Positions 43,061-52,470 are shown, counted from the stretch's first letter. The stretch is 64,000 nt of DNA from Rhizorhapis sp036570425 (GCA_036570425.1 DATCYF010000018.1:186001-250000); one strand, 5' to 3'. The notes: generated by a model not told the origin, from the letters alone. Program-made: numbers and translations.

Positions 43061-44047
43061 ATGCAGCATTCAAGCATGCACTTTCGCGCGGATACAGTTC
43101 CGGGGGGATCCAATATGACTGAATCAGTCCGTTTCCACGCGTTGGAACGTTCTGGCGAAACCGCGGATAACGTTCTGGCGCATGGCCATGCGGCGGCGAC
43201 GCAGCCCCGGCCTGCTCCAACTTCGCTTTTCGATCTCGGCCAACTGGAGGTCGAATGGGAGGAAGAGATGGGCACGCTTTGGGCCTTCATCACTCCGCAT
43301 GACAGGCCGAACTACAATATCGGCCTGCTTCGCGATACGATGGCGTGGCAGACGGAGGCCAAGCGCTTGTTCGACGGACCTGGCTCGCCACTCAAATATA
43401 TGGTGCTGGGGTCGCGCTTTCCGGGGGTGTTCAACCTGGGCGGCGATCTGGAGATGTTCGCTGAATGCATTGAGCGGCGGGAACGTGCAAAGCTGCTGCA
43501 ATATAGCCACCTCTGCGTCGAAATCGTCGACAAGGTCTGGCATTGCAACGACATGAACATTGTCAACATTGGCCTGGCCCAGGGCGACGCGCTGGGCGGC
43601 GGGTTCGAAGCGCTGATGACGTTCGATGTCGTCGTCGCTGAACGACAGGCCCGCTTCGGTTTGCCGGAAATCCTCTTCGGCCTGTTCCCCGGCATGGGCG
43701 CCTATTCCATTCTCGCCCGTCGCATCGGCCATGTTCATGCTGAACGAATGATCCTGGGGGGCAAGGTTTATAGCGCCGAGGAAATGTACGATATGGGCCT
43801 GGTCCATGTGATCGCCGAAACGGGCGAAGGGGAACAGGCGGTACGCGATTATATCAGCGAGAATAATGCGCGCCATTCCGGCCATGTCGGCGTTTACCGT
43901 GCGGGCCGCCGGGTCAATCCGCTCCAGCTTGATGAGCTGAAGGAAATCGTGGAAAACTGGGTCGATACCGCGCTGAAACTGACCGACAAGGACTTGAAGC
44001 TTATGAGGCGTCTCGCTGCTGCGCAGACCCGGCTTCACCGGCGCTGA
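43061..44047 (+). CDS. rpfF: Crotonase-family DSF synthase (RpfF-like)
   Basis: 328 residues. The crotonase core carries both RpfF glutamates at the right spacing (20 residues): Glu183 in GDALGGGFEAL and Glu203 in GLPEILFGLFPGMGAYS. FNLGGDLEMF (124-133) and YSAEEMYDMGLV also match RpfF. RpfF makes diffusible signal factor (a cis-2-unsaturated fatty acid) from acyl-ACP. ATG 43115 (GGGGGGA before it) is an alternative start. Converges with, and overlaps by 47 bp, the GGDEF-EAL gene. Confidence 0.82.
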   Translation: MQHSSMHFRADTVPGGSNMTESVRFHALERSGETADNVLAHGHAAATQPRPAPTSLFDLGQLEVEWEEEMGTLWAFITPHDRPNYNIGLLRDTMAWQTEAKRLFDGPGSPLKYMVLGSRFPGVFNLGGDLEMFAECIERRERAKLLQYSHLCVEIVDKVWHCNDMNIVNIGLAQGDALGGGFEALMTFDVVVAERQARFGLPEILFGLFPGMGAYSILARRIGHVHAERMILGGKVYSAEEMYDMGLVHVIAETGEGEQAVRDYISENNARHSGHVGVYRAGRRVNPLQLDELKEIVENWVDTALKLTDKDLKLMRRLAAAQTRLHRR

Positions 44048-46040
44048 GCCTTTGTGCCTCCGGCTGATGTGCCGGTAATTGCAAGGGATCACCTGAATGA
44101 TGCTCCGCCAGCAGCTTGGCGACCTGATCATCGGTCATGGGGCGGCGGAGCAAATAGCCCTGCACATTGGTGAACCCCGCTTCGCGAGCATAATGAAGCT
44201 GGTCGTCAGTCTCCACCCCCTCCGCCACGGTATCCATATTGAGGCTGCGGGCCAGTTGCGCCACCGCCTGAATGATGGCGCGGTCTTCATAGCTCTTGTG
44301 GATGCCGGCCATGAAGGACTGATCCACCTTGATCGTGTCGAACTTGTAGGATCGCAAATAGCTTAGCGAACTGTAGCCGGTCCCGAAATCATCCAGCGCC
44401 AGCCGCAAGCCGATACGCTGCAATTCCTTCAGTATCTGGCTGGTCTGCAGATTGTCTTCGAGGAACACCGACTCGGTCACTTCCAGTTCCAGCCGTCGCG
44501 CCGTCAGGCCCGAGGAATAGAGGCAGGAGATCACCGTGTGCGGCAGATCGGCGGAGCGCAGCAAGGCAGGCGATATATTGACCGCGACCCGCACGTCGCC
44601 GGGCCATTGCGCGGCGGCATTGCAGGCCTGCGCAAGCACCCATTCGCTGATCGGTCCGATCATCGAAATACTTTCCGCGATGGGAATGAACTCACCGGGC
44701 GATATATCGCCCAGCACAGGATGCCTCCAACGGATCAGCGCTTCGCAACAGGCGATCTGACAGGTTTCCAGGTCGAATATCGGCTGGTAGCGCATGCTGA
44801 ATTCACCGCGTTCTATCGCCCTGCGAAGGCCAGCCTCTATCTCGCGGACGCGGTGGAGCCGTTCCTTCATTGACCACTCAAACAGGCTGTAGCGATTCCG
44901 GCCGCCATGTTTCGCCTGATAAAGCGCCATGTCGGCATGCTGCAATATTTCGTCCCGGTCCCGGCCATCCTGCGGCGCAACGGCGATGCCCATGGATGCC
45001 GTAACGATCAGATGATGATCGGCAATGTCGAAGGGCTCCCGGAAATAGGCCAGGATATCCTCGGCGATTTCCGCCGCACCCTCACGACTGGTCTGGCGGC
45101 ACAATATGATGAACTCATCGCCGCCGAAGCGGGATACTGTTCCTCGGCCCCCCAACGCATCGCCGATCTTTTCTGCGACCGCCGTTAGCAATTGATCGCC
45201 AACGATGTGACCAAGGGAATCGTTGATCTCCTTGAACCGGTCCAGGTCCATCCAGATGACGGCAATTGCATCGCGCTCGCCTTCGCATTCGTCGAACATG
45301 TCGCGAATACGCATTTGCATCGCCATGCGGTTTTCAACGCCGGTCAAGCTGTCGTAACGCGCGAGTCTCTCGAATTTGGCCGCCAGCAATGACTTTTGCT
45401 GCTTGCCGGTCAGCGCCTCCAGCACGATCCTGTGGGTCGCGGCGGATATTTCCGCCATGCCGGGAATCATCAGCACCAGCACGCCCGATAGAATGCGGTA
45501 GCCGGTATCTTCCACCTGCCAAAGACCGATGGCTGTTGGGGCGAGAGTCAGAAACACCTGCCCCACCGCGATATGCACCCGCCCCGCATTACGCCCCGAT
45601 ATACCGCCGGAATAACCAGTGGCCAGAGATACCGCCAGCATGTGGATAATAGCATCATCGCTGCGGACCAGGACCGCAAACGCCATCAACCCTACCAATC
45701 CCGCGTAAAACCACGCCCCAAGTTCATAGGCCAGTTCCCAACTGCGTGACCCGGTGGCCGCACCTCTTTTTACCTGCAAATCGAAATAATAAGCCGATAT
45801 GATGCGCGAGAGGGCGATTATACAAATGAAGATCGCGATAATAGTGACCAGACCATCGTGCGCGACGCGCGCGACAGCGACGCTGACGGCACTGCCCGCA
45901 ATCGCTCCGACAGCAAGAGAAGCAGGCGACGCATAGAGGGATTCCACCAGCGAGCGACGCACATCCGCATTCTGCCGCGTGTCGATGGCTGCCTTGGCGC
46001 GCCATCTGGCCAGCAAATCTCTCAGGCGTGAGGTCCACAT
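44001..46040 (-). CDS. Membrane GGDEF-EAL protein (diguanylate cyclase/phosphodiesterase)
   Basis: 679 residues. Several hydrophobic helices in the first about 210 residues form an uncharacterised membrane sensor. The GGDEF domain has an intact RFGGDEF and no RxxD I-site before it. The EAL domain has EALIRWRHP, DDFGTGYSSL, KVDQSF and EGVET, so catalytic ligands look complete. Which activity dominates cannot be read from the sequence. ATG 46040 is preferred, since upstream codons in the frame have only a non-ATG start. Its 3' end overlaps the rpfF-like gene. Confidence 0.93.
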   Translation of the reverse strand: MWTSRLRDLLARWRAKAAIDTRQNADVRRSLVESLYASPASLAVGAIAGSAVSVAVARVAHDGLVTIIAIFICIIALSRIISAYYFDLQVKRGAATGSRSWELAYELGAWFYAGLVGLMAFAVLVRSDDAIIHMLAVSLATGYSGGISGRNAGRVHIAVGQVFLTLAPTAIGLWQVEDTGYRILSGVLVLMIPGMAEISAATHRIVLEALTGKQQKSLLAAKFERLARYDSLTGVENRMAMQMRIRDMFDECEGERDAIAVIWMDLDRFKEINDSLGHIVGDQLLTAVAEKIGDALGGRGTVSRFGGDEFIILCRQTSREGAAEIAEDILAYFREPFDIADHHLIVTASMGIAVAPQDGRDRDEILQHADMALYQAKHGGRNRYSLFEWSMKERLHRVREIEAGLRRAIERGEFSMRYQPIFDLETCQIACCEALIRWRHPVLGDISPGEFIPIAESISMIGPISEWVLAQACNAAAQWPGDVRVAVNISPALLRSADLPHTVISCLYSSGLTARRLELEVTESVFLEDNLQTSQILKELQRIGLRLALDDFGTGYSSLSYLRSYKFDTIKVDQSFMAGIHKSYEDRAIIQAVAQLARSLNMDTVAEGVETDDQLHYAREAGFTNVQGYLLRRPMTDDQVAKLLAEHHSGDPLQLPAHQPEAQRLSAGEAGSAQQRDAS

Positions 46041-46159
46041 GCCCGCTTTATGAAGGGGCAACCTTGTATTTTTCGTTAAATTGCCAAAGAACTTTATTCG
46101 GTCAGGCAGCAAAACGGCCTGTATTTCCGGTCTTGGAGCTTGGCTTAAAAATTAACCAT

Positions 46160-47188
46160 TCACTCCGGAAGCAGCAGGCTGGCGTCGCCATAGCTGTAAA
46201 ATCGATAACCGCGCGAAATGGCATGCGCATAGATTTGCTGCATTCTCTCCCGCCCCATCAGTGCGCTTACCAGCATGAACAATGTAGACCGGGGCAGGTG
46301 GAAATTGGTCATCAGGCCATCGATGGCCCGAAAGCTGTAGCCCGGCGTGATGAATATTCGCGTGTCACCCTCGAACGCGTCGATTAACCCATCCGGACGC
46401 GCTGCGCTTTCAAGCAGGCGAAGGCTGGTTGTTCCGACGGGAATGATTCGCCCTCCGCCCTGCCTTATGCTGTTCAGCCGCTCGGCCGCCGCCGTATCGA
46501 TGCGGCCCCATTCGGCATGCATGCGGTGATCGTCTGTATCCTCCGCCTTCACCGGCAGGAAAGTGCCCGCGCCCACATGCAGCGTCAGTGTCTCCGTTGC
46601 TATCCCTGCCTCCGTCAGGCGCGAGATCAGATCTGGCGTGAAATGCAGCGCGGCAGTCGGCGCAGCGACAGCCCCTTCCCGCTGCGCGAACATGGTTTGA
46701 TAATCCTCACGGTCCCGACCGTCGGCCGCGCGCTTGCTCGCGATATAGGGCGGCAGTGGCATGGTCCCGGCCCGTTCAAGCAGAACTTCAACCGGCTCAT
46801 CGCCTTCGAAATCTAATATTATGCCGCCATCTTCGGTTCGTTCCGAAGCAATGGCGGCGACGCCCTGACCGAAGTCGATCCGGTCGCCAGTCCGCACGCG
46901 CTTCGCGTTACGGATAAACGCCTGCCATTGCCGCAGGCCCATCCGTTTGTGCAGCGTAGCGCCGACGCGCGCCTCACCCCGCCTTCCCTCAAGCTGGGCG
47001 GGGATGACTTTCGTATCATTGAAGACCAGGCAATCGCCGGGCCGAAGCAGATGCGGCAGATCGAAAACGTGCCGATCCTCCAGCCTGTCCGGCCCTGCGG
47101 CCAGCATCCGGGCACTGTCGCGCGGCACGGCCGGACGTAACGCAATATTTTCCGGCGGCAGATCGAAATCGAACAGATCGACACGCAC
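46160..47188 (-). CDS. queA: S-adenosylmethionine:tRNA ribosyltransferase-isomerase
   Basis: 342 residues. Opens MRVDLFDFDLPPENIALRP; internal AAPTAALHFTPDLI and HVGAGTFLPVK are QueA signatures. Transfers and isomerises the ribosyl part of SAM to preQ1-tRNA, giving epoxyqueuosine. GTG start with GGAG 8 bases upstream. 34 bp after the cyclophilin gene. Confidence 0.97.
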   Translation of the reverse strand: MRVDLFDFDLPPENIALRPAVPRDSARMLAAGPDRLEDRHVFDLPHLLRPGDCLVFNDTKVIPAQLEGRRGEARVGATLHKRMGLRQWQAFIRNAKRVRTGDRIDFGQGVAAIASERTEDGGIILDFEGDEPVEVLLERAGTMPLPPYIASKRAADGRDREDYQTMFAQREGAVAAPTAALHFTPDLISRLTEAGIATETLTLHVGAGTFLPVKAEDTDDHRMHAEWGRIDTAAAERLNSIRQGGGRIIPVGTTSLRLLESAARPDGLIDAFEGDTRIFITPGYSFRAIDGLMTNFHLPRSTLFMLVSALMGRERMQQIYAHAISRGYRFYSYGDASLLLPE

Positions 47189-47222
47189 TTTTTTACTCCG
47201 TCCGTCGTGATCTGCCAGAAGG

Positions 47223-47891
47223 CTACTGTTGCAGCGGCGCGTTCAGATCGTCCGCCGACACATCCTTGCCCGGCTTGGCCGCTGCGCTGACGGGCAACGC
47301 GGTCGGAGGCGCCTTCCCATCCGATTCTATCGAGGCCTGCAGGATGCGGGTCGGGTTGGCGGGCGGCTCCCCCCGCGCAATGGCGTCAACATATTCCATG
47401 CCCTCAATCACCCGGCCGAACACGGTATATTTCCGGTCCAGCGTGAAACGTGGCAGCAACATGATGTAGAACTGACTGTTCGCGCTATCTTCCGATGAAG
47501 CGCGCGCCATCGAGACCACCCCCCGCAAATGGGGATATGCATTGAATTCCGCCTTCAGATCGGGAAGATCCGAACCGCCCTGCCCCGTGCCCGTAGGATC
47601 GCCGGTCTGGGCCATGAAGCCTTCGATCACGCGATGGAAGATGACGCCATCGTAAAAGCCGCGCCGCGCCAAAGTCTTGATCCGCTCGACGTGGTTGGGC
47701 GCAAGATCGGGACGCAACTGGATACGCACGCGCCCACCGTCGGAAAGGTCCAGGTCAAGCACATTTTCAGGTTCAACCGGAACGCTCGCCGCCGGACTCC
47801 GCATGGGAGCAGGCTTTTCTGCAGCTTCCTGCGCCATCACGGTCGAAGCGAACAGCATCGGCAGGCAGAAAAATAAGGCTTTGAATGGCAT
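47223..47891 (-). CDS. ppiA: Periplasmic peptidyl-prolyl cis-trans isomerase (cyclophilin)
   Basis: 222 residues. Signal peptide MPFKALFFCLPMLFASTVMA. The cyclophilin core includes FYDGVIFHRVIEGFMAQTGD and GVVSMARASSEDSANSQFYI. Assists folding at prolines in the periplasm. The C-terminal about 45 residues (ESDGKAPPTALP...) are low-complexity. Confidence 0.92.
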   Translation of the reverse strand: MPFKALFFCLPMLFASTVMAQEAAEKPAPMRSPAASVPVEPENVLDLDLSDGGRVRIQLRPDLAPNHVERIKTLARRGFYDGVIFHRVIEGFMAQTGDPTGTGQGGSDLPDLKAEFNAYPHLRGVVSMARASSEDSANSQFYIMLLPRFTLDRKYTVFGRVIEGMEYVDAIARGEPPANPTRILQASIESDGKAPPTALPVSAAAKPGKDVSADDLNAPLQQ

Positions 47892-47962
47892 GAGTAGATT
47901 TTCTCCAGAAGAACGTGCGCATCGGCCAGCGATGGCTTAATAATGAGAGGCAAATGAACGCT

Positions 47963-48478
47963 TCATGACCCTTTCCGGCCCAGGCGCTGCACGCGATCGA
48001 CCACTTCGTCCCGGACGGCCGGGGTGACGAATTTGGCGATTTCACCGCCAAAAAGCGCAATTTCCTTGACCAGTCGGGAGGCGATAGGCTGCAAGGAGAC
48101 GTCCGCCATAAGGAATACCGTTTCAATCCGGCTATTCAGTTGCTGATTCATGCCCGCCATCTGATACTCATATTCAAAATCGGCCACGGCGCGAAGGCCC
48201 CGTATAATGACGCTTGCCCCTGATCGTTCGGCAAAGTCCATCAGCAGCGAATCGAATGCCACGACGTGAATCTCCGTATCGATCCCCGCACATTCGCGCC
48301 GCACCATATCCATGCGTTCTTCCACCGTGAACATCGGCGATTTCGATGGATTGGTGGTCACTCCGATCACCAGCCGGTCGACCAATTTCGCACCGCGCCG
48401 GATAATATCCATGTGGCCCAGGGTAATGGGATCGAATGTCCCTGGATACACGCCCACGCGCACTTTCGATTCCGTCAT
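47963..48478 (-). CDS. coaD: Phosphopantetheine adenylyltransferase
   Basis: 171 residues; adenylyltransferase fold with the HxGH-like TLGHMDIIRRG and VGVYPGTFDPI at the N-terminus, and ISSRLVKEI-like IASRLVKEIALFGG. Joins ATP to 4'-phosphopantetheine in CoA synthesis. The ATG overlaps the polyprenyl synthase stop by one base. Confidence 0.97.
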   Translation of the reverse strand: MTESKVRVGVYPGTFDPITLGHMDIIRRGAKLVDRLVIGVTTNPSKSPMFTVEERMDMVRRECAGIDTEIHVVAFDSLLMDFAERSGASVIIRGLRAVADFEYEYQMAGMNQQLNSRIETVFLMADVSLQPIASRLVKEIALFGGEIAKFVTPAVRDEVVDRVQRLGRKGS

Positions 48479-49383
48479 CAGCGATCTCTTTCAATCACAT
48501 AATCTGCTATCGCGCGCAGCAGATCGGCCTCGACCCCATAAATGTGCAAATGGTCTTTGGCCTGTTGAACCAGCATCCTTGCCTGCTCACGCGCGCGTTC
48601 AGCGCCCAGCAACGATACGAATGTTTCCTTCCCCGCGTCCGCATCCTTATGCAGCGCCTTGCCCGTGCGTGTCTCGTCGCCCTCCACGTCCAGAAGGTCG
48701 TCAGCGATCTGGAAAGCAAGCCCCACATCCCGCGCATAGCCGCGCAAGCCGCGGCGCGCCTCGGGCGGAACGTGCGCCATGATAGCCCCCGCCTCCAGGC
48801 AAAAGGAGATGAGAGCGCCCGTTTTCAGCTGCTGCAACCGCGTGACGGCGGCCAGGTCAAAGCCGGCTTTCTCCGCTTCCAGATCCATCATCTGCCCGCC
48901 GGCCATGCCGGACGGCCCGGCAGCTCGCGCCAGTGCCAGCACCAGTTCAGCCCGCACAAATGGGTCCTTATGCGTCTGTTCGCTGCCCAACACCTCAAAA
49001 GCCAGGCTTTGAAGCGAATCTCCCACCAGAACCGCCGTCGCTTCGTCGAACTGCCGGTGCACGGTCGGCTTTCCCCGCCGCATGTCATCATCATCCATGC
49101 AGGGCAGGTCGTCATGCACGAGGGAATAGACGTGAATGCACTCAATCGCCACGCCAACGCGCAACGCCGCAGCCGGATCGATATTGAACAGCTCGCAGGT
49201 CGCCTGCACGAGCAAGGGCCTGAGCCGCTTGCCGCCGCCAATGGCCGCATGGCGCATGGCCTCATAAAGCCGCCGCCGGGGATCGTTGGGAGAGGCGAGC
49301 AAATGAACGAATTGCGCGTCAATATCGCGCGAAACACGTTCAATCGCTGGTCGCAACCGCTCGATTGGCTTGTCGCCGCTCAA
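48478..49383 (-). CDS. ispA: Polyprenyl synthetase, probable farnesyl diphosphate synthase
   Basis: 301 residues. First Asp-rich motif DDLPCMDDDDMRRG and second DVGLAFQIADDLLDVEGD are intact. Next to xseB, as for ispA in many bacteria, so farnesyl (or geranyl) diphosphate synthase is likely. The best start is TTG 49383, three bases after the xseB stop; no ATG lies nearby in frame. Confidence 0.92.
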   Translation of the reverse strand: MSGDKPIERLRPAIERVSRDIDAQFVHLLASPNDPRRRLYEAMRHAAIGGGKRLRPLLVQATCELFNIDPAAALRVGVAIECIHVYSLVHDDLPCMDDDDMRRGKPTVHRQFDEATAVLVGDSLQSLAFEVLGSEQTHKDPFVRAELVLALARAAGPSGMAGGQMMDLEAEKAGFDLAAVTRLQQLKTGALISFCLEAGAIMAHVPPEARRGLRGYARDVGLAFQIADDLLDVEGDETRTGKALHKDADAGKETFVSLLGAERAREQARMLVQQAKDHLHIYGVEADLLRAIADYVIERDR

Positions 49384-49385
49384 AG

Positions 49386-49631
49386 CTAATCCGTTCCAAA
49401 TGGCGTCGTTCCGGCCACAGAGCCGTCACTGCCCAGCGCAATCTTGTCGATCCGCGCCTGAGCGTCCTGCAACCGTTTCTGGCATTGCTGACGCAACAGG
49501 TCACCTTCGGCATAAAGCGTGATTGACTGGTCAAGCGGGACATCGCCGCTTTCCAGTTGCTGCACAATCGCTTCAAGCCGCTTCAATGCGTCCTCGAAGG
49601 ACAGCGATGAAAAATCCGTTTCTTCCGCCAT
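49386..49631 (-). CDS. xseB: Exodeoxyribonuclease VII small subunit
   Basis: 81 residues. SFEDALKRLEAIVQQLESGDVPLD is the XseB signature helix pair, with LYAEGDLLRQQCQKRLQDAQ in the second helix. Partner of XseA (not in the window) in degrading single-stranded DNA. ATG 49631; the open frame upstream is not part of the gene. Confidence 0.92.
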   Translation of the reverse strand: MAEETDFSSLSFEDALKRLEAIVQQLESGDVPLDQSITLYAEGDLLRQQCQKRLQDAQARIDKIALGSDGSVAGTTPFGTD

Positions 49632-49883
49632 AAGCCAGCAATGACGGGCAGACCGCCCGGGGTCAAGAGCCGTTGAAGCGAGCAAAGCCCAGCGATTGGC
49701 GGAACCCTGGGCCAGTGGGCTGCATGCGACCGATAGCTGCAACTGGCAGACTTAACTCTTTGAAAAGACGTGATCTAGTCGAACGCCGCAGTGAAGCCCA
49801 ATCATTGAGATTGCCGGTTTTTCCGCGAATTAATTCAAAAAAACATTGACGCCCGGTGCCCCAATCGCAAAGAGAGAAGGATC

Positions 49884-50267
49884 ATGAAACCATATATTGT
49901 TCTTTCTTTCGCTGCCGCAGCTCTCGTTTCCCTGTCTGCTTGTGGCCAATCCCAACCCGAAGTCGTTGACAACAAGGCGCCCGATCCAATCGCCGCCCGC
50001 GCCGCTGAAGCCCCTCCGGTGGAAATGCCGGCGGCCGTAAAGGACAGCCGTAGCTACCGCTGCAAGGACAACAGCGTGATCTATGTTGATTTCCTTGCGG
50101 ACGATGTCTCCGCCAACCTGCGCACGGCCAGGGATGCGACACCTGTAGCGTTGAAAGCGGCAGCTCCGGGCGACCCGTTCAAGTCAGGAGACTATGAACT
50201 CGTCGGCAGCGGCCCCTCCGTCACCGCGACCGTTCCCGGCAAGGACACCCAATCCTGCAAGGCATAA
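49884..50267 (+). CDS. MliC-like lipoprotein
   Basis: 127 residues. The lipobox is SLSACGQ with Cys20. The C-terminal half (SYRCKDNSVIYVDF ... TQSCKA) has the disulfide pair and beta layout of the MliC (c-type lysozyme inhibitor) domain, but the usual lysozyme-contact residues are not obvious. Possibly a lysozyme inhibitor or general outer-membrane lipoprotein. Good Shine-Dalgarno (AGAAGGA). Followed by a strong terminator. Confidence 0.78.
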   Translation: MKPYIVLSFAAAALVSLSACGQSQPEVVDNKAPDPIAARAAEAPPVEMPAAVKDSRSYRCKDNSVIYVDFLADDVSANLRTARDATPVALKAAAPGDPFKSGDYELVGSGPSVTATVPGKDTQSCKA

Positions 50268-50291
50268 CGCCGCGCATCAGCAATTAACGAA

Positions 50292-50325
50292 AAAAGGGCG
50301 GGAAGCGATGGCTTCCGGCCCTTTT
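50292..50325. terminator. Strong bidirectional terminator
   Basis: A 15-bp stem with one mismatch, AAAAGGGCGGGAAGC / GCTTCCGGCCCTTTT, with a GATG loop, between the convergent lipoprotein and bdhA genes. The A-run/T-run flanks make it serve both strands. Confidence 0.9.
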
Positions 50326-50377
50326 CCATTTGGGCAAACGGCGATGCATGAGGAGAATCCTCCGTCGCCCCGCCAAT

Positions 50378-51163
50378 TTACTGCGCAGTCCAGCCCCCAT
50401 CGACGGAGATGTTCGCGCCGGTGATGTTGCTGGCCTCGTCTCGGCACAGGAACACGGCCATGGCTGCGACCTGTTCCACCGTCACGAACTGCTTGGTCGG
50501 TTGGCCAGCGAGCAGCACATCATTCATCACCTGCTCGCGCGTCATGTTCCGCGCCTTCATCGTGTCGGGAATCTGATTTTCAACCAGCGGAGTCCAGACA
50601 TAGCCGGGACTGATGCAATTGGCGGTGATCCCGAACGTAGCCGTTTCAAGCGCCACCGTCTTGGTGAAGCCCGCAATGCCATGCTTCGCCGTGACATAAG
50701 CCGATTTGAATGGCGACGCCGTGAGTGAATGGGCTGAAGCCGTCTGGATGATCCGGCCCCATTTCTGCTGCTTCATGTGGGGCAGCGCAAGCCGCGTGGT
50801 ATGGAAAGCCGCGTTGAGATTGAGCGCGATGATGAGGTCCCATCTGTCGACCGGAAACTCCTCGACCGGGGCGACGTGCTGCATTCCGGCATTGTTGATG
50901 AGGATATCCACACCGCCAAAGCGTTCTCCCGCTTTCGTCATCATCGCCTCGATCGCGTCGACTTTCGTCAGATCGGCGTTGCTGTAGATCGCGCGCGCGC
51001 CGCTAATCGACTCCAACCCGGCGCGTTCCGCCTCTATGGCATCGGCATCGCCAAAGCCGTTGATGACGATGTTGGCGCCCTCGGCGGCCAGTGCTTTCGC
51101 GTAACCCAGCCCGATCCCCGATGTGGACCCAGTGATAAGCGCCGTCTTGCCCTTCAGCATCAT
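50378..51163 (-). CDS. bdhA: 3-hydroxybutyrate dehydrogenase (SDR)
   Basis: 261-residue short-chain dehydrogenase. NAD site GSTSGIGLGYA, NNAG in LINNAGMQHVAPVEEF, Ser in IIQTASAHS, and YxxxK in YVTAKHGIAG. The QHVAPVEEFP and GYVWTPLVENQI segments fit bacterial BDH. Interconverts 3-hydroxybutyrate and acetoacetate in PHB/ketone metabolism. AGGAGG 8 bases before ATG 51163, which overlaps the ferredoxin stop. Confidence 0.92.
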   Translation of the reverse strand: MMLKGKTALITGSTSGIGLGYAKALAAEGANIVINGFGDADAIEAERAGLESISGARAIYSNADLTKVDAIEAMMTKAGERFGGVDILINNAGMQHVAPVEEFPVDRWDLIIALNLNAAFHTTRLALPHMKQQKWGRIIQTASAHSLTASPFKSAYVTAKHGIAGFTKTVALETATFGITANCISPGYVWTPLVENQIPDTMKARNMTREQVMNDVLLAGQPTKQFVTVEQVAAMAVFLCRDEASNITGANISVDGGWTAQ

Positions 51164-51501
51164 GCCTTTTCCTCCTTGGAATGTTCCTGTCCGCTCAAGC
51201 CAAGCTCCTGCGCCAGCGCCTCCAGATTTGCGCCCGGCGGGACCAGGCGCCATCGTTGGCTATCACTGGCTTTGACGAGCGTCACTGCATCTTTCGGGCA
51301 AACGCCAAGGCAGCCGACCTCGACTATACCGACCGAAGCCTTACGTCCCTTTTTAACGCCAAGATGTTTGCGGAGCGCCTTGGCCAGCGGCTTGCCGCCC
51401 TGCGGGCCGAAGCCGCCGCCCTGTCTTTTGGAGCATTTACGACAGACCAGAATGACGTCCTGCCAACCGGAAGGAATTGTTCTCGTTAATTCGGCCGCCA
51501 T
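51160..51501 (-). CDS. Thioredoxin-like [2Fe-2S] ferredoxin-type protein
   Basis: 113 residues. Cysteines at 20, 23, 64 and 68 (LVCRKCSKR, EVGCLGVCPK) resemble a thioredoxin-fold 2Fe-2S site, though the first pair is spaced CxxC instead of the longer spacing of NuoE. Electron carrier of unknown partner. Overlaps the J-domain gene by 16 bp and bdhA by 4 bp. Confidence 0.8.
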   Translation of the reverse strand: MAAELTRTIPSGWQDVILVCRKCSKRQGGGFGPQGGKPLAKALRKHLGVKKGRKASVGIVEVGCLGVCPKDAVTLVKASDSQRWRLVPPGANLEALAQELGLSGQEHSKEEKA

Positions 51502-52022
51502 TCGCGCCGCTCCTCAGCCGTTTTCAGGACTTCATATGCTGCTTGTATCGCCTGAAACCGAACTGCGGCATTTGCATCGCCTGGCTTGACATCGGGATGA
51601 TTTTCCTTGGCGAGGCGTCGCCAGCTCTTTTTCACCGCCTCAAAATCCGCATCGCTGTCGAGTTCCAGCACATCAAGCGCGCGCATTTCATCGCGTGAGC
51701 GGCTGCCGTCCCCCGGCCCGCCCCAGCCATAAAAGCCGCTGTCACGAAACCCGCCGGCATCGCGCCGTTCGTCCGCCTCTCTTTTCGCCGCTTCTTCCGC
51801 GTTCAGTCCCTGAAAATAATCCCAGTTCTTGTTGTATTCAGCGGCATGTTCGGCACAGAAATACCAACGCTCCGGGCTATTGGGCGATTTGGGTGCAGGA
51901 CAGGTTCCGGGCGAATCGCAACCGTGCCGGTCGCATAGCCGCACCTGCTCCGCCTCCCGCGCGGAGCCATAGCCCCGCCAGCGGGGAAAGCCCCAGTCAT
52001 TAGATCGTCTTGGTCGTGCCAT
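51486..52022 (-). CDS. J-domain protein (DnaJ-like)
   Basis: 178 residues. The C-terminal J domain (about 115-175) has the HPD tripeptide in KENHPDVKPGDANAA, so it can stimulate DnaK. The N-terminus has a Cys/His cluster (CDRHGCDSPGTCP ... YFCAEHAAEYN) that may bind zinc. No G/F or C-terminal peptide-binding domain, so it is a class C co-chaperone. Confidence 0.9.
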   Translation of the reverse strand: MARPRRSNDWGFPRWRGYGSAREAEQVRLCDRHGCDSPGTCPAPKSPNSPERWYFCAEHAAEYNKNWDYFQGLNAEEAAKREADERRDAGGFRDSGFYGWGGPGDGSRSRDEMRALDVLELDSDADFEAVKKSWRRLAKENHPDVKPGDANAAVRFQAIQAAYEVLKTAEERREWRPN

Positions 52023-52080
52023 AGCTTTCCAACGTAGCGGCTATAGTCCTTCGAAACCAGAAGGCCGCCGATCAAAAAAA

Positions 52081-52459
52081 GCCAGAGGGTCTGTAAGCCG
52101 GGTTCTGTCCACCCTCTTGCGAGGGATAGGCGGCCATTCCTCTAGGCCGCACATTGCTGCGCGGCTCAAGCAACCAACCCGGGCGGTCTGGGCCGAAATA
52201 GCCTGGGGATTGCTCCCCGCGCCGCCCCTATTCGGTCTTGCTCCCGGTGGGGTTTACCATGCCGTCCCCGTTGCCGGGGCCGCGGTGCGCTTTTACCGCA
52301 CCCTTTCACTTTCGCAGGGCCGAAGCCTGTGCGACCTGCTCTCTGTTGCACTGTCCCTGGGGTTGCCCCCGCCGGACGTTATCCGGCACCTTCATTTCGT
52401 GGAGCCCGGACTTTCCTCCCGCATGGAATCCATGCCGGCGGCCGCCCGACCCTCTGGCC
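52081..52459 (-). ncRNA. rnpB: RNase P RNA (M1 RNA)
   Basis: Catalytic RNA that trims tRNA 5' leaders. Helix P1 is formed by CCAGAGGGTC at the 5' end (52457-52448) and GACCCTCTGG at the 3' end (52091-52082). GGAGGAAAGTCCGGGCTCC and GAAAGGGTGCGGTAAAAG-like core and the 3' CAGAACCCGGCTTACAG are conserved. A run of seven Ts follows the 3' end. It fills the 52023-52494 gap. Confidence 0.96.
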
Positions 52460-52462
52460 CGG

Positions 52463-52470
52463 ATCATATA
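52463..52470 (-). promoter_or_regulatory. -10 box of rnpB promoter
   Basis: TATATGAT on the minus strand, positioned 6-7 bases before the 5' end of RNase P RNA. The -35 is not clear; it would lie at about 52488-52494, at the stop codon of the amidase gene. Confidence 0.5.
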
